Positions 25,575 to 34,397 of a stretch of 64,000 nucleotides of DNA are shown here, in pieces. The DNA is from Lachnospiraceae bacterium. Lineage in GTDB: Bacteria; Bacillota; Clostridia; Lachnospirales; Lachnospiraceae. Where the stretch lies: assembly GCA_900766815.1 (NCBI GenBank), contig CAAFWV010000041.1, positions 7,453 through 71,452 of the forward strand, in the 5' to 3' direction. The first letter of the stretch is position 1. Every line of letters starts with the position of its first letter. A program made the translations under genes and the position numbers. The notes beneath the pieces were generated by a model. The model did not search any database and was not told the origin of the DNA. It saw only the letters and a list, made by a program, of their open reading frames with translations.

Positions 25575-26513
25575 ATGTCATTTAGTGCAATTCTTGGCTT
25601 GGGACAGACCGCCCTTGAACTGGGACTTATCAGTTCACTTACGGTGCTGGCGCTGTTTCTAAGCTATACTATGTTGAATGTATGTGATTTGTCCACTGAC
25701 GGCTGCTTCACGCTTGGAGCAGCTGTTGGTGCTATGGTGGCTATATCAGGTCACCCCTATCTGTCTATAGCAGCAGCTATGCTTGCGGGTGTTACCTCGG
25801 GCTTTATTACATCTCTGCTGCAGACCAGAATGGGAATAGACAGCCTGCTTGCGGGTATTATTGTGAATACGGGACTGTATTCGGTCAATATTGCCGTGAT
25901 GGGCAATTCATCACTGCTTAATCTGAATAAGACAGAGACAGTATTTACCGGGATGAAGGCAGCACTCCGGGATACTCCTTTTAAGAGCATGTATACTCTT
26001 GCAGTTGTTCTTATTGCAGTTATTCTGGTGGTTGTTTTCCTTGTGCTCTTCCTTAGGACAAGACTTGGTCTTGCCATAAGAGCTACAGGTAATAATCCGG
26101 ATATGGTTAGGTCTTCGTCAATCAATCCGGCCTTTACAATTACTGTGGGCTTATGTATATCCAATTCATTTACAGCGCTTTCGGGCTGTCTGCTTGGTCA
26201 GTCTCAGAAGTCTGTGAATATTGATATCGGAACCGGTATGGTTACCGTGGCACTGGCATCGCTCTTAATCGGTCGTGCTTTTCTTGGTAAGGGCGGACTG
26301 CTGTCGAGGGCAATAGGTGCAGTTCTGGGCTCTTTTGTATTCAGACTGGTATATACGATTGCACTTAGATTCAATATGCCTGCTTATATGCTTAAGCTGG
26401 TATCTTCTTTCATAGTAATTATTGCAATCTCGACACCATATCTTAAGTCGAGAATGCCTCTTGTTAAGAGAAGATGGGCAGTAAAGCATGGAAAGGAGGG
26501 AGTAGATGCTTAA
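25575..26513 (+). CDS. ABC transporter permease, TrpY type
   Basis: A 312-residue branched-chain-type (BPD_transp_2) permease with eight to nine hydrophobic helices, beginning FSAILGLGQTALELGLISS and containing DLSTDGCFTLGAA, typical of permeases paired with PF04392 binding proteins. It forms the membrane channel of the importer whose lipoprotein is encoded just upstream and whose ATPase gene overlaps its last 8 bases. Only one permease gene is present, so a homodimer is expected. Confidence 0.88.
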   Translation: MSFSAILGLGQTALELGLISSLTVLALFLSYTMLNVCDLSTDGCFTLGAAVGAMVAISGHPYLSIAAAMLAGVTSGFITSLLQTRMGIDSLLAGIIVNTGLYSVNIAVMGNSSLLNLNKTETVFTGMKAALRDTPFKSMYTLAVVLIAVILVVVFLVLFLRTRLGLAIRATGNNPDMVRSSSINPAFTITVGLCISNSFTALSGCLLGQSQKSVNIDIGTGMVTVALASLLIGRAFLGKGGLLSRAIGAVLGSFVFRLVYTIALRFNMPAYMLKLVSSFIVIIAISTPYLKSRMPLVKRRWAVKHGKEGVDA

Positions 26514-27291
26514 GTTAAATCATGTATCACTTACCTTCAATCAGGGAACGCAGGATGAGAAGAAGGCTATAGATGATGTTACCCTGCATGTGAAGAAGGG
26601 CGATTTTATATCGATTATCGGAGCTAACGGCGCCGGTAAGTCTACCCTGTTCAATGTGATTGCGGGTACCTTCATTACAGATAGCGGCAACATATATCTT
26701 GATGATAAGGATATTACTCTTACCGAGGAGCATCTGAGGTCAAGAGTAATCGGAAGACTGTTCCAGGACCCCATGAAGGGTTCTGCGCCGGGTATGAGCA
26801 TAGAAGAGAACCTGGCTCTGGCAGCAGGCAGCGGAGGATGGTTCCAGAGAACGACCAAGGCAGACAGGGAGCGATTCAGGGAGAAGCTCTCTGAACTGAA
26901 TATGGGTCTTGAAGACAGAATGAGACAGCCGGTTGGATTGCTTTCCGGCGGTCAGCGTCAGGCACTGACACTTATGATGGCGACAATCAATCCGCCGAAG
27001 TTACTGTTACTTGATGAGCATACGGCAGCACTTGATCCTGCTACTGCCGACAAGGTAATAGAGCTTACTAAGAGGATTGTTGCAGAGAATAATCTTACAT
27101 GCCTGATGATCACACATAATATGCAATCAGCACTCGAGCTTGGAAACAGAACTCTCATGATGGATCATGGAAGAATCATTATCGATGTGGAAGGAAATGA
27201 AAGATCGGGACTTACGGTGGATGACCTGCTGACTAAGTTTAAGGATTTGTCCGGAGAGAAGCTTACCAATGACAGAATGCTGCTTTCATAG
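26506..27291 (+). CDS. ABC transporter ATP-binding protein, TrpZ type
   Basis: A 261-residue ATPase with Walker A GANGAGKST, signature LSGGQRQAL and Walker B LLLLDEHTAALDP. DEH is in place of the more usual DEP, which is common in this subfamily. The switch His is in MITHNMQSAL. It energises the preceding permease and is translationally coupled to it by an 8-base overlap. It closes the three-gene importer operon; the next gene follows after 36 bases with its own ribosome site. Confidence 0.9.
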   Translation: MLKLNHVSLTFNQGTQDEKKAIDDVTLHVKKGDFISIIGANGAGKSTLFNVIAGTFITDSGNIYLDDKDITLTEEHLRSRVIGRLFQDPMKGSAPGMSIEENLALAAGSGGWFQRTTKADRERFREKLSELNMGLEDRMRQPVGLLSGGQRQALTLMMATINPPKLLLLDEHTAALDPATADKVIELTKRIVAENNLTCLMITHNMQSALELGNRTLMMDHGRIIIDVEGNERSGLTVDDLLTKFKDLSGEKLTNDRMLLS

Positions 27292-27327
27292 AAATTATAG
27301 GTTTATTGTCAGATGGGAGGAGAGAAA

Positions 27328-28038
27328 ATGACAAGAGCAGAATTAAAGGAACAGGCTAAGGCCCAGTTAAAAGGTAACGTATGGAAGTTGTTCGGAATAA
27401 CCGTAGTATATATGCTTATCAGCATGGTTGTTTCATGGGTAGCTTCACTGGTAGGTGGCGACGGTGCACTTACAGGAATTATTTCATTATTAGGTTCAAT
27501 ATTTGTAATTTATCCTGCAGCAATGGGATTAACTAAGGTTTTCCTTAATGTTACCTATGGTGACGACCCTAAGGTAGCAACACTTCTTGACGGATTCAAG
27601 ATTAATTACATTAATAATGTTCTTCTGTATGTACTTATTTCGGTATTTACAACCTTATGGACATTGTTGTTTATTATCCCCGGAATCATTGCAGCATATT
27701 CATATACAATGGCTCCATACATCTTACTTGAGCATCCCGAGCTTTCAGCTAAGGAAGCCATCGGATACAGTAAGCAGATGATGAAGGGACATAAGTTCGA
27801 ACTCTTCGTACTTCAGTTATCATTCATCCTTTGGGCGCTTCTTGGTATAGTAACATTTGGTATCGCATATATCTATGTTGGTCCGTATATCACACTTACT
27901 ACTACAGACTTCTACCACAATATAAAGGGTGAGGTTTTCGGTGATACTTCCACAGAGTCATATACAGAGGCTGCTTCTGAAGTAATCGAGCAGGCTGCAG
28001 CTGTTGTTGACGATCAGACTTCAGCAGTTATTGAATAA
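27328..28038 (+). CDS. DUF975 family membrane protein
   Basis: The N-terminus TRAELKEQAKAQLKGNVWKLFG followed by several membrane helices and the segment IPGIIAAYSYTMAPYILLEHPELSAKEAIG identifies DUF975 (YciC/YesL-like) proteins of unknown function. About 236 residues, five to six helices, with an acidic Thr/Ala/Val tail. ATG 27328 is preferred; an upstream in-frame ATG at 27313 would place the GGAGGAG ribosome site inside the gene. A strong terminator follows. It may be co-transcribed with the ABC importer. Confidence 0.82.
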   Translation: MTRAELKEQAKAQLKGNVWKLFGITVVYMLISMVVSWVASLVGGDGALTGIISLLGSIFVIYPAAMGLTKVFLNVTYGDDPKVATLLDGFKINYINNVLLYVLISVFTTLWTLLFIIPGIIAAYSYTMAPYILLEHPELSAKEAIGYSKQMMKGHKFELFVLQLSFILWALLGIVTFGIAYIYVGPYITLTTTDFYHNIKGEVFGDTSTESYTEAASEVIEQAAAVVDDQTSAVIE

Positions 28039-28064
28039 GAAAAATAATAATGAATAACACAATT

Positions 28065-28093
28065 AAGCTCCGGTAGTATTACCGGAGCTTTTT
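28065..28093. terminator. Terminator, usable from both sides
   Basis: AAGCTCCGGTA (28065-28075) pairs perfectly with TACCGGAGCTT (28080-28090) around GTAT, with a T run (28089-28093) on the plus strand. It separates the DUF975 gene from the convergent surface-protein gene. Confidence 0.85.
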
Positions 28094-28134
28094 GCTTGCG
28101 TGCCCGGCGGTAAGTGCCTCTATATCAGGCAGTA

Positions 28135-30357
28135 TTATAGCTCGAGTTCTAACAGTCTGCTGATTTCCGATGTAACGGTAGCATTCTCTGTAATAATATT
28201 TATATTCTCTCCTTCATGAAGATGAGCAAACAGAATGCTGAATTTCAGTCTGTAGCGGACTGTTGTTGATTTGGCTAAGAGCCCTTCGGATAGCTTAAGT
28301 ACGAATATACCGTCTTCCTTAGATACAGCCTTGATGCCAAGTAGCATGAAGTGCTCATCCTCAATCTCGGAATATATCCATACGGACCTGTAATACAGGA
28401 AGATGAGGAAGAAGATACCGAAGACTAATCCAAGAAGACTGCAGACTATTAAGGCCTTCTCAAGGAATGACAGGCTGTTCCACCACTCACCTAGCTTATC
28501 AAACAATCGATCAAGCCATGAACGGGTATCATTATCGGTAAGAGTATCCATTGTGCTGTCCATACCGGCAGCCTGAAGGGGCGGCAGCCTGTAATATACA
28601 GGTGGAAGATTGCCGTCCTCGAAGAGACCTCTGTCATCTGAATCATCCTCAAATGCATCAAGGATTCTATTTATTATTTTTTCATTAATATCCCCTATGA
28701 ACACACCTGCTGTAGCCTCATTACCGGCCTTGTCCCTGACACTTACGGTATAAGCTCCGTTTCGCTCAACAATAACGCTGCTTCCGGACATGGAGACACC
28801 GTCCCCGTTCCATACTATGCTGTTATAATCAATGCCTGACTCTGCATCCGATGCAGACACCGAAAGAACTGCAGCGAAAGAATCGTCCGTAAGGACATAG
28901 GAAGCACTTATACTTGGTGCTGTTTTGTCAATACTCTCAAGTGTGAAACTGTAATAATTTGTGTTGCCGTTCTTATCCCTGACAGCTACCTTGACATCAC
29001 CGTTTTCGGATACCGATATGCTGTCCTCAGATGTCCAGGTCCTGCCGCTGTCATAGGAGAAGCAGTCATCCGGCAGTCCGACTCCGTCTATGTTATCGGG
29101 TCGTCTGTCATCGGCTATGAAGGTCACTGTCACATCCTGATTGGTCCAGTAGCCGGGATAAAGGATATGGGATACATTGGGCTTGTAATCGTCTATATTC
29201 GTAATGGTTAGGATTCGTTCAGCCCTGTTATCCAGCTTATCCCTGACAATGAAGTGGATATCCATATTATGGGTAATATCAAGATGTGGAATATCGGTCC
29301 AGGTATTGCCTCCGTCATAACTGTATGGAAGTTCTGCCAGCCCAACACCCTCACGACCGTCAGACAGAATGTCATTACATTCCACATTGAGAACGGTGGA
29401 GCGGATGTTCATGGTATCGTCATAGGTGAAGGTGGTGATATTGGGTGCTTCATGATCGATATTGTCGATAGTAAAGCTAATATTTCCCGTATTATCCAGC
29501 TTATCCCTGACGAGGACCTCATAATCGCCATTGTCTTCATAGAAATGGGTAAGCTCATCTGTCCAGGTCTGTCCATTGTCATAGCTTATATAATCATCCG
29601 GAAGACCACAGCCCATACTCATATCGGGCTGGTAGTCAACGGCAGGCTCCAGGGTTATCAGTACGCCCTCCCTTACCCAGTCGGTGGGCTGCAGGTCATA
29701 GCATGGTATTACGGGCACGGTGTGGTCGATGTTTGTAATTGTGACGGTGAAGTTGGCTGCTCCGGTTCCGGAATTGGCATCGGCATTGATACCGTAGGTA
29801 TAGGTACCGTTCTCTGTTACCGTGAAGCTGCCTGTATCTGAGTTAGAGCCATTTTCCCGGTAGGGTGTTTGGCTTATGGTCATGCCTATATTCTCAATAC
29901 TTATATCAACATGAACCTCCTTTACCCATTCGGTGGTGTCCACGGTATAGGTGACGTAGCCGAGCAGGGTGCTGCCGGATTTGCCACAGCCAAGGTCATA
30001 GTAGCTGTAGCTTTCTTCTCTTGTGGTCTCCTTGGTACAACGGCTTCCGACATTGTTGGCTCCGTAGTAGGATGCACCGCAGACCGAGCACTGGGTTGTG
30101 TCAAGCAGGGGCCAGTATACTCTGGTGCCGGAGCACTGTTCCGTATAGGTACGGGTGCCGGTTCTGTGAACGGTGTAGCAGCCGCCTCCGCCGCTTCCGC
30201 CTGTATGTACATGATAGATTGGATTGCGCCTGACTATGGATGTGGATGTCTCTCCTCCCTCTTCGGCATGAACCGGAGTGGAAATAAAGAGAAGGCAGGC
30301 AAGAAAAAACAAGGCACTACCCTTAAGAGCAGTGCCGAAATTCTTAAATAAATTCAT
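28135..30357 (-). CDS. Surface protein with Cys-rich head, Ig-like repeats and cytosolic tail
   Basis: A 740-residue protein with a signal peptide ending near VHAEE. A glycine/Cys-rich head follows, with CxxC motifs (CSVCGASYYG) and HVHTGGSGGGGC. About five beta-sandwich modules come next, each ending in strings such as VRDKLDN or VRDKAGN and linked by ID(H/D/K)xAP-type joints, as in bacterial Ig-like repeats. A membrane helix follows near residues 635-660 and then about 75 cytosolic residues. The cytosolic end makes it more than a wall protein; a receptor or envelope-spanning linker is possible but unproven. ATG 30357 fits the signal peptide. It has its own strong promoter. Confidence 0.75.
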   Translation of the reverse strand: MNLFKNFGTALKGSALFFLACLLFISTPVHAEEGGETSTSIVRRNPIYHVHTGGSGGGGCYTVHRTGTRTYTEQCSGTRVYWPLLDTTQCSVCGASYYGANNVGSRCTKETTREESYSYYDLGCGKSGSTLLGYVTYTVDTTEWVKEVHVDISIENIGMTISQTPYRENGSNSDTGSFTVTENGTYTYGINADANSGTGAANFTVTITNIDHTVPVIPCYDLQPTDWVREGVLITLEPAVDYQPDMSMGCGLPDDYISYDNGQTWTDELTHFYEDNGDYEVLVRDKLDNTGNISFTIDNIDHEAPNITTFTYDDTMNIRSTVLNVECNDILSDGREGVGLAELPYSYDGGNTWTDIPHLDITHNMDIHFIVRDKLDNRAERILTITNIDDYKPNVSHILYPGYWTNQDVTVTFIADDRRPDNIDGVGLPDDCFSYDSGRTWTSEDSISVSENGDVKVAVRDKNGNTNYYSFTLESIDKTAPSISASYVLTDDSFAAVLSVSASDAESGIDYNSIVWNGDGVSMSGSSVIVERNGAYTVSVRDKAGNEATAGVFIGDINEKIINRILDAFEDDSDDRGLFEDGNLPPVYYRLPPLQAAGMDSTMDTLTDNDTRSWLDRLFDKLGEWWNSLSFLEKALIVCSLLGLVFGIFFLIFLYYRSVWIYSEIEDEHFMLLGIKAVSKEDGIFVLKLSEGLLAKSTTVRYRLKFSILFAHLHEGENINIITENATVTSEISRLLELEL

Positions 30358-30443
30358 AATACCCCCTTAGGTTCTAAACAGTATAAAATGCAGACCCATA
30401 AGGCTCTGCCAATGTCTGTCTGAACTTTTCGGAAAGTGTCTGT

Positions 30444-30472
30444 ATTATATATCAGCACAATCAATCTGTAAA
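30444..30472 (-). promoter_or_regulatory. Promoter of the Ig-like surface-protein gene
   Basis: On the minus strand TTTACA (complement of 30467-30472), 17 bases, TATAAT (complement of 30444-30449), a near-consensus sigma-A promoter. The leader is about 80 bases and contains the small hairpin ACTTT-TCGG-AAAGT. Confidence 0.7.
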
Positions 30473-30491
30473 GTATTTAGCAAAAATTTAC

Positions 30492-30520
30492 TGTTAGTAT
30501 CAGTCTGTTTTTGGTATACT
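30492..30520 (+). promoter_or_regulatory. Possible promoter of hisC operon
   Basis: TGTTAG (30492-30497), 17 bases, TATACT (30515-30520). The -10 is good, the -35 poor. Confidence 0.4.
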
Positions 30521-30542
30521 TAATGTTTAGGAGGCAGAACAG

Positions 30543-31601
30543 ATGAGTTGGGAAGATAATGTTAAAAGGGTAGTTCCATATGTGCCCGGTGAGCAGCCGA
30601 AGAGTAAGGTAATTAAGCTCAATACCAATGAGAATCCTTATCCGCCGTCACCTAAGGTTAAGGAAGTACTTAATAATTATGATATAGATGAGCTCAGGCT
30701 GTATCCTGACGTTAATGCGGGGGAGCTTGGGGAAGCGCTTGCAAGGTATTACAAGGTTAATGAGAACCGGGTCTTTGTGGGAGTCGGAAGCGATGATGTG
30801 CTTGCCGTTGCCTTCATGACCTTCTTTAACAGCAATAAGGAGATTCTGTTCCCGGATATTACCTATTCCTTCTATGATGTATGGGCTGACTTATATAAGA
30901 TACCGTACAGAATGGTGGCGCTCAATGATGAATTCAGAATTAATATCGAGGATTATCTCGTTCCGAACGGAGGAATTATTATCCCCAATCCCAATGCCCC
31001 GACGGGTGTTGAGAAGGATATAAGGGAGCTTGAGAGAATCGTTGCGGGGAATCCCGATTCGGTAGTGATTATAGATGAAGCATATGTTGACTTTGGTGCG
31101 ACCTCGATGCTTCCGTTAATTAACAGATATGATAACCTCCTGGTTGTTCAGACCTATTCCAAGTCCCGCTCCATGGCAGGTGCCCGTATCGGCATGGCTT
31201 TCGGCAATGAGAAGCTGATTAAATACATGAATGATGTCAAGTTCTCGATTAATTCATATACCATGAACAGACTGACTGTGGCAGCAGGTGCGGCAGCCCT
31301 CGAGGATGAAGATTATTTTCAGGAAACCTGTGCTAAGGTCATAGCCACAAGAGAGCGAACCAAGAAATGTTTGCGTGAACTTGGCTTTGACATGCCTGAC
31401 AGTAAGAGCAATTTTCTGTTCGTAACACATAAGTCCATCCCTGCATCAGACATATTCAATGCTGCGAAAAGTGCGGGAATTTACCTGAGATGGTGGAATA
31501 AAGACAGGATAAGCAACAGACTGAGAATCTCAATCGGCACGGACGAGGAGATGGATGCGCTGCTTGCCTTCCTTAAGGAATATATAAAAGCAAGAGGTTA
31601 A
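30543..31601 (+). CDS. hisC: Histidinol-phosphate aminotransferase (HisC-type)
   Basis: A fold-type I aminotransferase of 352 residues with KLNTNENPYPPSP at the N-terminus, IPNPNAPTG, IIDEAYVDFG and the PLP lysine in TYSKSRSMAGARIG. The family converts imidazole-acetol phosphate to histidinol phosphate; close relatives act on aromatic amino acids, so specificity is not certain. No other histidine genes are in the window, making this an orphan copy. AGGAGG lies before the ATG. One base separates it from hslO, which suggests an operon hisC-hslO-glnA-ANTAR. Confidence 0.85.
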   Translation: MSWEDNVKRVVPYVPGEQPKSKVIKLNTNENPYPPSPKVKEVLNNYDIDELRLYPDVNAGELGEALARYYKVNENRVFVGVGSDDVLAVAFMTFFNSNKEILFPDITYSFYDVWADLYKIPYRMVALNDEFRINIEDYLVPNGGIIIPNPNAPTGVEKDIRELERIVAGNPDSVVIIDEAYVDFGATSMLPLINRYDNLLVVQTYSKSRSMAGARIGMAFGNEKLIKYMNDVKFSINSYTMNRLTVAAGAAALEDEDYFQETCAKVIATRERTKKCLRELGFDMPDSKSNFLFVTHKSIPASDIFNAAKSAGIYLRWWNKDRISNRLRISIGTDEEMDALLAFLKEYIKARG

Positions 31602-31602
31602 T

Positions 31603-32484
31603 ATGTCGGATTATTTGGTTAGAGCAACTGCAGCAGATGCTGCAATAAGGGCTTTCGCAGTATCTACACTTGATACGGTTGAGGAAGCCAGAGCCAGGCA
31701 TAACTTAAGCCCGGTTGCAAGTGCCGCCCTGGGTCGACTCCTGACAGCGGGAGTGATGATGGGAGGCATGCTTAAGAATGAGGACGATCTGGTGACCCTT
31801 CGAATTGACGGAGACGGTCCCATAGGAAGTATAGTGGTCACTGCTGACAGCAGAGGAGAGGTTAAGGGCTTTGCAGCCAATCCGTCGGTGATGCTTCCGC
31901 CGTCCCCTGTGGGTAAGCTGGATGTAGGTGGCAGTATAGGTAACGGAGTGCTTACTGTAATTAAGGATATGGGACTTAAGGAACCGTATTCAGGGCAGGT
32001 TGCGCTGCAGACAGGGGAGATAGCGGAGGATTTAACCTACTATTTCGCAACATCCGAGCAGGTACCCTCAAGTGTGGGTCTGGGTGTTCTGATGAACAGA
32101 CAGGATGCCACGGTTAAGAGGGCAGGAGGCTTCATAATACAGCTGATGCCCTTTGCAGGTGATGAGGTTTTATCTAAGCTTGAAGAGAATATCAAGGCTC
32201 TTAAGCCTGTGACAACCATGCTGGATGAGGGACTCGCTCCCGAGGATGTGCTGGGTGAAGTATTAAAGGGCTTTGATATAGAGATAACGGATACGATGCC
32301 CGTGGGCTTTAAGTGCAACTGTTCTAAGGAAAGGTTAGCCAAGGCACTTGTTTCTCTCGGTAAGAAGGAGATTAAGTCAATCTTAGATGATGGTAAGCCC
32401 ATCACCATGAACTGTCATTTCTGTAACACGGATTATACCTTTGAGATTGATGAACTCAGGGAAATATATAATAAGATTAAATAA
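31603..32484 (+). CDS. hslO: Redox-regulated chaperone Hsp33
   Basis: The 293-residue protein has the Hsp33 core (YLVRATAADAAIRAFAVSTL, GRLLTAGVMMGGMLK) and the C-terminal zinc switch with CNC and CHFC motifs (KCNCSKER and MNCHFCNTDY). Zinc release and disulfide formation on oxidative stress activate its holdase function in the cytoplasm. It starts one base after hisC and ends 12 bases before the glnA ATG, whose ribosome site overlaps its final codons. An oxidative-stress role fits a strict anaerobe. Confidence 0.95.
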   Translation: MSDYLVRATAADAAIRAFAVSTLDTVEEARARHNLSPVASAALGRLLTAGVMMGGMLKNEDDLVTLRIDGDGPIGSIVVTADSRGEVKGFAANPSVMLPPSPVGKLDVGGSIGNGVLTVIKDMGLKEPYSGQVALQTGEIAEDLTYYFATSEQVPSSVGLGVLMNRQDATVKRAGGFIIQLMPFAGDEVLSKLEENIKALKPVTTMLDEGLAPEDVLGEVLKGFDIEITDTMPVGFKCNCSKERLAKALVSLGKKEIKSILDDGKPITMNCHFCNTDYTFEIDELREIYNKIK

Positions 32485-32496
32485 TTGGAGGCTAAT

Positions 32497-33759
32497 ATGA
32501 GTAATACCAAGGAAGATATTTTCAGAAGAGTGGAGGAAGAGGATGTAGAATTCATCAGACTTCAGTTCACTGATATTTACGGCAATCTTAAGAATATGGC
32601 AGTAACCTCTAGTCAGCTTGAGAAGGCACTGGACGGCCGCTGTTCCTTCGATGCATCCGCTATTGAGGATTACAGCCTGGAGGCCGATAAGACAATGTAT
32701 CTTCGCCCCGACCTCGATACCTTCGAGATATTCCCATGGAGACCCCAGCAGGGCAAGGTAGCAAGGCTTTTCTGCGATGTATATACTCTTGACGGCAAGC
32801 CTTATGAGGCAGACCCCAGATATATATTGAAGAAGGCAGTCGATGAGGCTGCAGCCTTAGGCTATGAATTCAATGTCGGTCCGGAATGTGAATTCTTCCT
32901 GTTTAACACCGATGAGAATGCACTTCCCACAACTCTTACCAATGAAAAAGCGGGATACTTCGACTGTGGTCCGTCCGACTTTGGTGAGAATGCAAGAAGA
33001 GATATAGTACTTACCCTTGAAGAGATGAACTTCACGGTTGAGAGCTCACATCATGAGATGGCTCCCGCCCAGCATGAGGTTGATTTCAAATATGATAATG
33101 CACTTAAGACAGCTGACAATATCCAGACCTTCAAGCTGGCTGTAAAGACTATAGCCAAGAGACATGGTCTTCATGGTACCTTTATGCCAAAGCCTAAGTC
33201 CGGAGTGAACGGTTCGGGTATGCATATCAACATGTCACTGGTTAAGAACGGAAAGAATGCCTTCTATGATGAGAACAGTGAATATGGAGTATCTGAAGAA
33301 GCAATGTATTTCCTCGGAGGTATTGCCAAGCATATCAAGGCAATCACAGCTATAACCAATCCGTTAGTTAATTCATATACAAGACTTGGCAATAACAGGA
33401 ATCTGATATTCATGATTCCTAAGGATGGCGGTGAGAATGCAAGAATTGAGTTCAGGACTCCGGATCCTTCAGCCAATCCTTATCTTGCACTCGCTGTATG
33501 CTTAAGAGCCGGTATTGAGGGAATAAGAGATAAGGTGAAGCCCGCTGATGAGACAATCAGTAAGTGGACTGCTTCCTGCGGAATCCTGCCTTCCAATCTG
33601 TATGAGGCTGTAACCGAGCTTGAAAAGGATGACCTTATTAAGGATACTCTCGGAAGCGAGCTTGGCAATAATTATATAGATATTAAGAAGAAAGAGTGGA
33701 ATGCCTACTGTTCCCATGTGACAGACTGGGAAGTAGAGCAGTATCTTGATAAATATTGA
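32497..33759 (+). CDS. glnA: Glutamine synthetase type I
   Basis: 420 residues, beginning with the FRRVEEEDVEFIRLQFTDIYG segment. The active-site strings VGPECEFFLF, SSHHEMAPAQHEVDF, GVNGSGMHINMSL, NPLVNSYTRL and ARIEFRTPDPSANPYLA confirm a full GlnA. It forms glutamine from glutamate, ammonia and ATP. ATG 32497 is preferred because TTGGAGG (32485-32491) lies just before it; an in-frame TTG at 32485 would consume that site. The ANTAR regulator gene follows after 25 bases. There is no glnR next to it, so control may be through that regulator. Confidence 0.95.
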   Translation: MSNTKEDIFRRVEEEDVEFIRLQFTDIYGNLKNMAVTSSQLEKALDGRCSFDASAIEDYSLEADKTMYLRPDLDTFEIFPWRPQQGKVARLFCDVYTLDGKPYEADPRYILKKAVDEAAALGYEFNVGPECEFFLFNTDENALPTTLTNEKAGYFDCGPSDFGENARRDIVLTLEEMNFTVESSHHEMAPAQHEVDFKYDNALKTADNIQTFKLAVKTIAKRHGLHGTFMPKPKSGVNGSGMHINMSLVKNGKNAFYDENSEYGVSEEAMYFLGGIAKHIKAITAITNPLVNSYTRLGNNRNLIFMIPKDGGENARIEFRTPDPSANPYLALAVCLRAGIEGIRDKVKPADETISKWTASCGILPSNLYEAVTELEKDDLIKDTLGSELGNNYIDIKKKEWNAYCSHVTDWEVEQYLDKY

Positions 33760-33784
33760 TTATTCGTAAATTAGGAGATATCAC

Positions 33785-34339
33785 ATGGCAGTCAACATCA
33801 TTGTTGCCTTCCCGAGGCTTGATGATGCGAAAAATGTGAAGAATATCCTCATCAGAAACGGATATAACGTTGTGGCAGTATGTACTACGGGAGCCCAGAC
33901 TCTGAGCATTGCGGATGGTCTGGGAAGCGGGATAATAGTATGTGCCTATAAGCTTGCCGATGTATTATGTACTGAGATTAGTGAGTGTATGCCTCCGGGC
34001 TTTGAGCTGTTAGTACTGGTATCGAAGCAGCATAGAAGCGACTTGCAGGGAAGCGGAATTATGTCCGTTCCGATGCCTTTATGTCTCAGTGATTTCTACA
34101 GTACCATTGAGATGATGGTTATGGCCGCGAACAGGCGAAGGCGTGAGAACAGACTAAAACCAAGAATCAGAAGTGATGAGGAAAGGCAGATAATCAATTC
34201 TGCCAAGCTTCTTCTCATAGAACGCAACGGCTTCACTGAAGATGAAGCTCACAAATACATTCAGAGGTGCAGCATGGAAAGCGGTATCAATCTGGTGGAA
34301 AGTGCCCAGATGGTGCTAAGCATGTATGGCACAGCGTAA
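33785..34339 (+). CDS. ANTAR-domain RNA-binding antiterminator with pseudo-receiver
   Basis: A 184-residue protein. The N-terminal 115 residues fold like a response-regulator receiver, but where the phospho-acceptor Asp is expected the string is SGIIVCAYKLAD, with no Asp at that spot. The C-terminal 60 residues are an ANTAR domain (ERQIINSAKLLLIERNGFTEDEAHKYIQRCSMESG), which binds paired hairpins in leader RNAs and prevents termination. A gene of this kind next to glnA parallels the clostridial NitR arrangement, where it regulates glnA. No obvious double hairpin lies upstream of glnA here because hslO abuts it, so the target may be elsewhere. Confidence 0.85.
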   Translation: MAVNIIVAFPRLDDAKNVKNILIRNGYNVVAVCTTGAQTLSIADGLGSGIIVCAYKLADVLCTEISECMPPGFELLVLVSKQHRSDLQGSGIMSVPMPLCLSDFYSTIEMMVMAANRRRRENRLKPRIRSDEERQIINSAKLLLIERNGFTEDEAHKYIQRCSMESGINLVESAQMVLSMYGTA

Positions 34340-34397
34340 ATTATATGCAGATATGTAATTAATTGCATAATATATAATTAATTCAGAAAGGCTTAAC

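Noticed and set aside
29254..30351. Two long plus-strand frames opposite the Ig-like surface-protein gene
   Set aside because: They are antisense to a gene with signal peptide, repeats and promoter, lack ribosome sites and resemble no family.
30358..30542. Paired hairpins upstream of hisC as an ANTAR target
   Set aside because: Small stems exist (GCAGA/TCTGC; ACTTT/AAAGT), but the loops do not show the six-base A..G pattern expected of ANTAR sites.
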